Made by a program: the position numbers and the translations under genes
The notes under the pieces: generated by a model
Databases searched by the model: none
Told to the model about the DNA's origin: nothing
Seen by the model: the letters and a program-made list of their open reading frames with translations, nothing else
From: an uncultured Bacteroides sp.
GTDB taxonomy: Bacteria > Bacteroidota > Bacteroidia > Bacteroidales > Bacteroidaceae
Direction of reading: 5' to 3'
NCBI GenBank assembly: GCA_902388495.1
Contig: CABMPP010000044.1
Span: 1-21,682, forward strand
Length of the DNA stretch: 21,682 nucleotides
Shown here: positions 20,856-21,682 of the stretch, in pieces
Layout: each line of letters starts with the position of its first letter
Position numbering within the stretch: the stretch's first letter is position 1

Positions 20856-21425
20856 TTAATCGTCTAATTCATCATCGGCTATGGTTGCCAAATCAAAATA
20901 CAGCAAACGGGTATCGGAATCAGCATCTTCATCATTCAAGGGAACGAAGCCGTTCTTCAAGTAAAAAGGAATGGCATCGGCGTATGCATCTACGGTCAGG
21001 AAACGGCAACCGGTCTTGTTGTCCACCAAAAAATAGCTCTTGATGAAGTCGATAAGATACGAACCAATGCGCATACCTTTTGCCGAAAGATCCACGCCTA
21101 AACGACATACTTTACTTGCCGGATAACTTTTCAGGCGTTTCTCATTGACGAACCGATGCTTGCGAAAACGATTGAATTCCGTCTTGCTACCGAAATCGCT
21201 TAGTGATACACGGTCGTTTGCCAAACTGAAGTAGGCCAAAACTTGTCTGTCTGTCAAGTCTTCCACCACATAACTGACAGCAAGCAAAGCTTTGCGGTAG
21301 AGAACCGATTCATTTAAAATAAACTCGTTCAAATCTGCATCTCCGCAATCGAACGAGTTTACCTTTTCATTCTTATTAAGCTTTCGTATGCTTAGTTTGT
21401 TGTCCAATCTATTCATTCTTTCCAT
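20856..21425 (-). CDS. GNAT-family N-acetyltransferase, probable toxin of a TA pair
   Basis: The 189-aa product has the layout of TacT/AtaT-type GNAT toxins. It has 'FDCGDADLNEFILNESVLYRK' (the F-x-CG-x-x-x-L-x-x-F/W motif), then 'VLAYFSLANDRV', and the acetyl-CoA-binding stretch 'RLGVDLSAKGMRIGSYLIDF'. It ends with 'FLTVDAYADAIPFYLKNGFVPL', where Tyr155 sits at the usual catalytic Tyr position. Such enzymes acetylate the amino acid on charged tRNAs and stop translation; here that is family knowledge, not shown. The ATG at 21425 was chosen; ATG at 21416 (ATGAATAG overlap with the upstream stop) is equally good, and a longer frame uses TTG at 21431. It overlaps the small upstream gene by about 17 bp, as in antitoxin-toxin operons. 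Confidence 0.8.
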   Translation of the reverse strand: MERMNRLDNKLSIRKLNKNEKVNSFDCGDADLNEFILNESVLYRKALLAVSYVVEDLTDRQVLAYFSLANDRVSLSDFGSKTEFNRFRKHRFVNEKRLKSYPASKVCRLGVDLSAKGMRIGSYLIDFIKSYFLVDNKTGCRFLTVDAYADAIPFYLKNGFVPLNDEDADSDTRLLYFDLATIADDELDD

Positions 21426-21573
21426 TTTCAAACCATTGCATCACAGCTCTATAATGTGCCAAACGGCGTTCACGCTCTTCCTTCGTTTCCTTGGGCGGGT
21501 TCTTCATCCGTTCCAGGAATCTCCGGGCATCTTCCCCGTAAAGTATCGGGGTTTCCTTGATAGGTCTTGCCAT
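21409..21573 (-). CDS. Small basic/acidic protein, probable antitoxin of the GNAT
   Basis: The 54-aa product starts MARPIKETPILYGEDARRFL and continues with a highly charged helix (ERMKNPPKETKEERERRL, then HYRAVMQWFENG). Size, position directly before a GNAT gene and the overlapping stop/start make an antitoxin role likely. It does not look like the ribbon-helix-helix DUF1778 antitoxins usually paired with GNAT toxins, although the 'RPIKETPIL' start could form a short beta strand. The start at 21573 is set by a strong Shine-Dalgarno 7 nt upstream, so the longer frame to 21609, which would overlap the promoter, is rejected. Confidence 0.72.
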   Translation of the reverse strand: MARPIKETPILYGEDARRFLERMKNPPKETKEERERRLAHYRAVMQWFENGKNE

Positions 21574-21580
21574 ACAGCTT

Positions 21581-21587
21581 TCCTCCT
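21581..21587 (-). promoter_or_regulatory. Strong Shine-Dalgarno site of the antitoxin-like gene
   Basis: AGGAGGA lies 7 nt before the ATG at 21573. Bacteroides genes often lack a strong Shine-Dalgarno sequence, so this one stands out and fits high antitoxin synthesis relative to the toxin. Confidence 0.7.
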
Positions 21588-21606
21588 TTCTATTTAATTT
21601 ACGATG

Positions 21607-21637
21607 CAAAGATACGCTTTACTTTCCGAATCTCCAA
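21607..21637 (-). promoter_or_regulatory. Promoter of the GNAT toxin-antitoxin-like operon
   Basis: On the minus strand TTG (21637-21635) is followed after 20 nt by TATCTTTG (21614-21607), a full match to the Bacteroides promoter pattern. The start codon is 33 nt downstream. Nothing further was recognised in 21638-21682. Confidence 0.65.
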
Positions 21638-21682
21638 CACAATCTTTCAAAGAACGCTTTTGTTTTCAATATCTTACGTTGT

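Overview
The window looks like chromosome from a Bacteroides or a close relative (Bacteroidota). The evidence is fimbrillin-type lipoproteins, DUF4270 and DUF4248 proteins, an HU-HIG DNA-binding protein, a 'smalltalk' peptide, and several promoters that fit the Bacteroides form TTG-N20-TAnnTTTG. The species cannot be resolved from the sequence alone. No rRNA, tRNA, transposase, integrase or CRISPR array was seen.

Layout. (1) 1-166: a cluster of short hairpins of the Bacteroidetes REP type. (2) 180-3956: a kelch-repeat lipoprotein (minus strand), divergent from a DUF4270 lipoprotein and an outer-membrane beta-barrel whose genes overlap by 4 bp. This is probably a cell-envelope locus. (3) 3965-4078: five 22-bp tandem repeats framed by an inverted repeat. 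(4) 4110-5330: a LytTR regulator with a degenerate receiver, preceded by a small membrane protein with a PH-like domain. (5) 5439-11026: nadB (L-aspartate oxidase, NAD synthesis), followed closely by two exported DUF3857/transglutaminase-like proteins, the first with an intact triad and the second apparently catalytically dead. (6) 11058-12459: three 12-bp direct repeats at an exact 32-bp period, then an AT-rich AAA/DUF4143 ATPase gene that looks acquired.

(7) 12442-17051, all minus strand: an accessory cassette. In transcription order it holds a coiled-coil protein, a DUF4248 protein, a winged-helix/helicase-loader-like protein overlapping a DnaB-type helicase, an HU-HIG protein with a Gly-rich tail, a 33-aa single-span peptide (smalltalk) and a T7-lysozyme-like amidase. 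The set resembles the replication and lysis parts of a phage without capsid or integrase genes. It is the best candidate here for an undescribed system. (8) 17093-20787: two adjacent fimbrillin-type lipoprotein genes, 8 nt apart, with related C-terminal modules. The last ~45 residues of the downstream one resemble the variable region of a diversity-generating retroelement (DGR) target, although no reverse transcriptase or template repeat is in the window. A hairpin with an oligo-U tract ends this operon. (9) 20825-21637: a GNAT acetyltransferase overlapping a 54-aa upstream gene, organised like a toxin-antitoxin pair with its own promoter and a strong ribosome binding site.

All family assignments come from reading motifs by eye; no database search was run.
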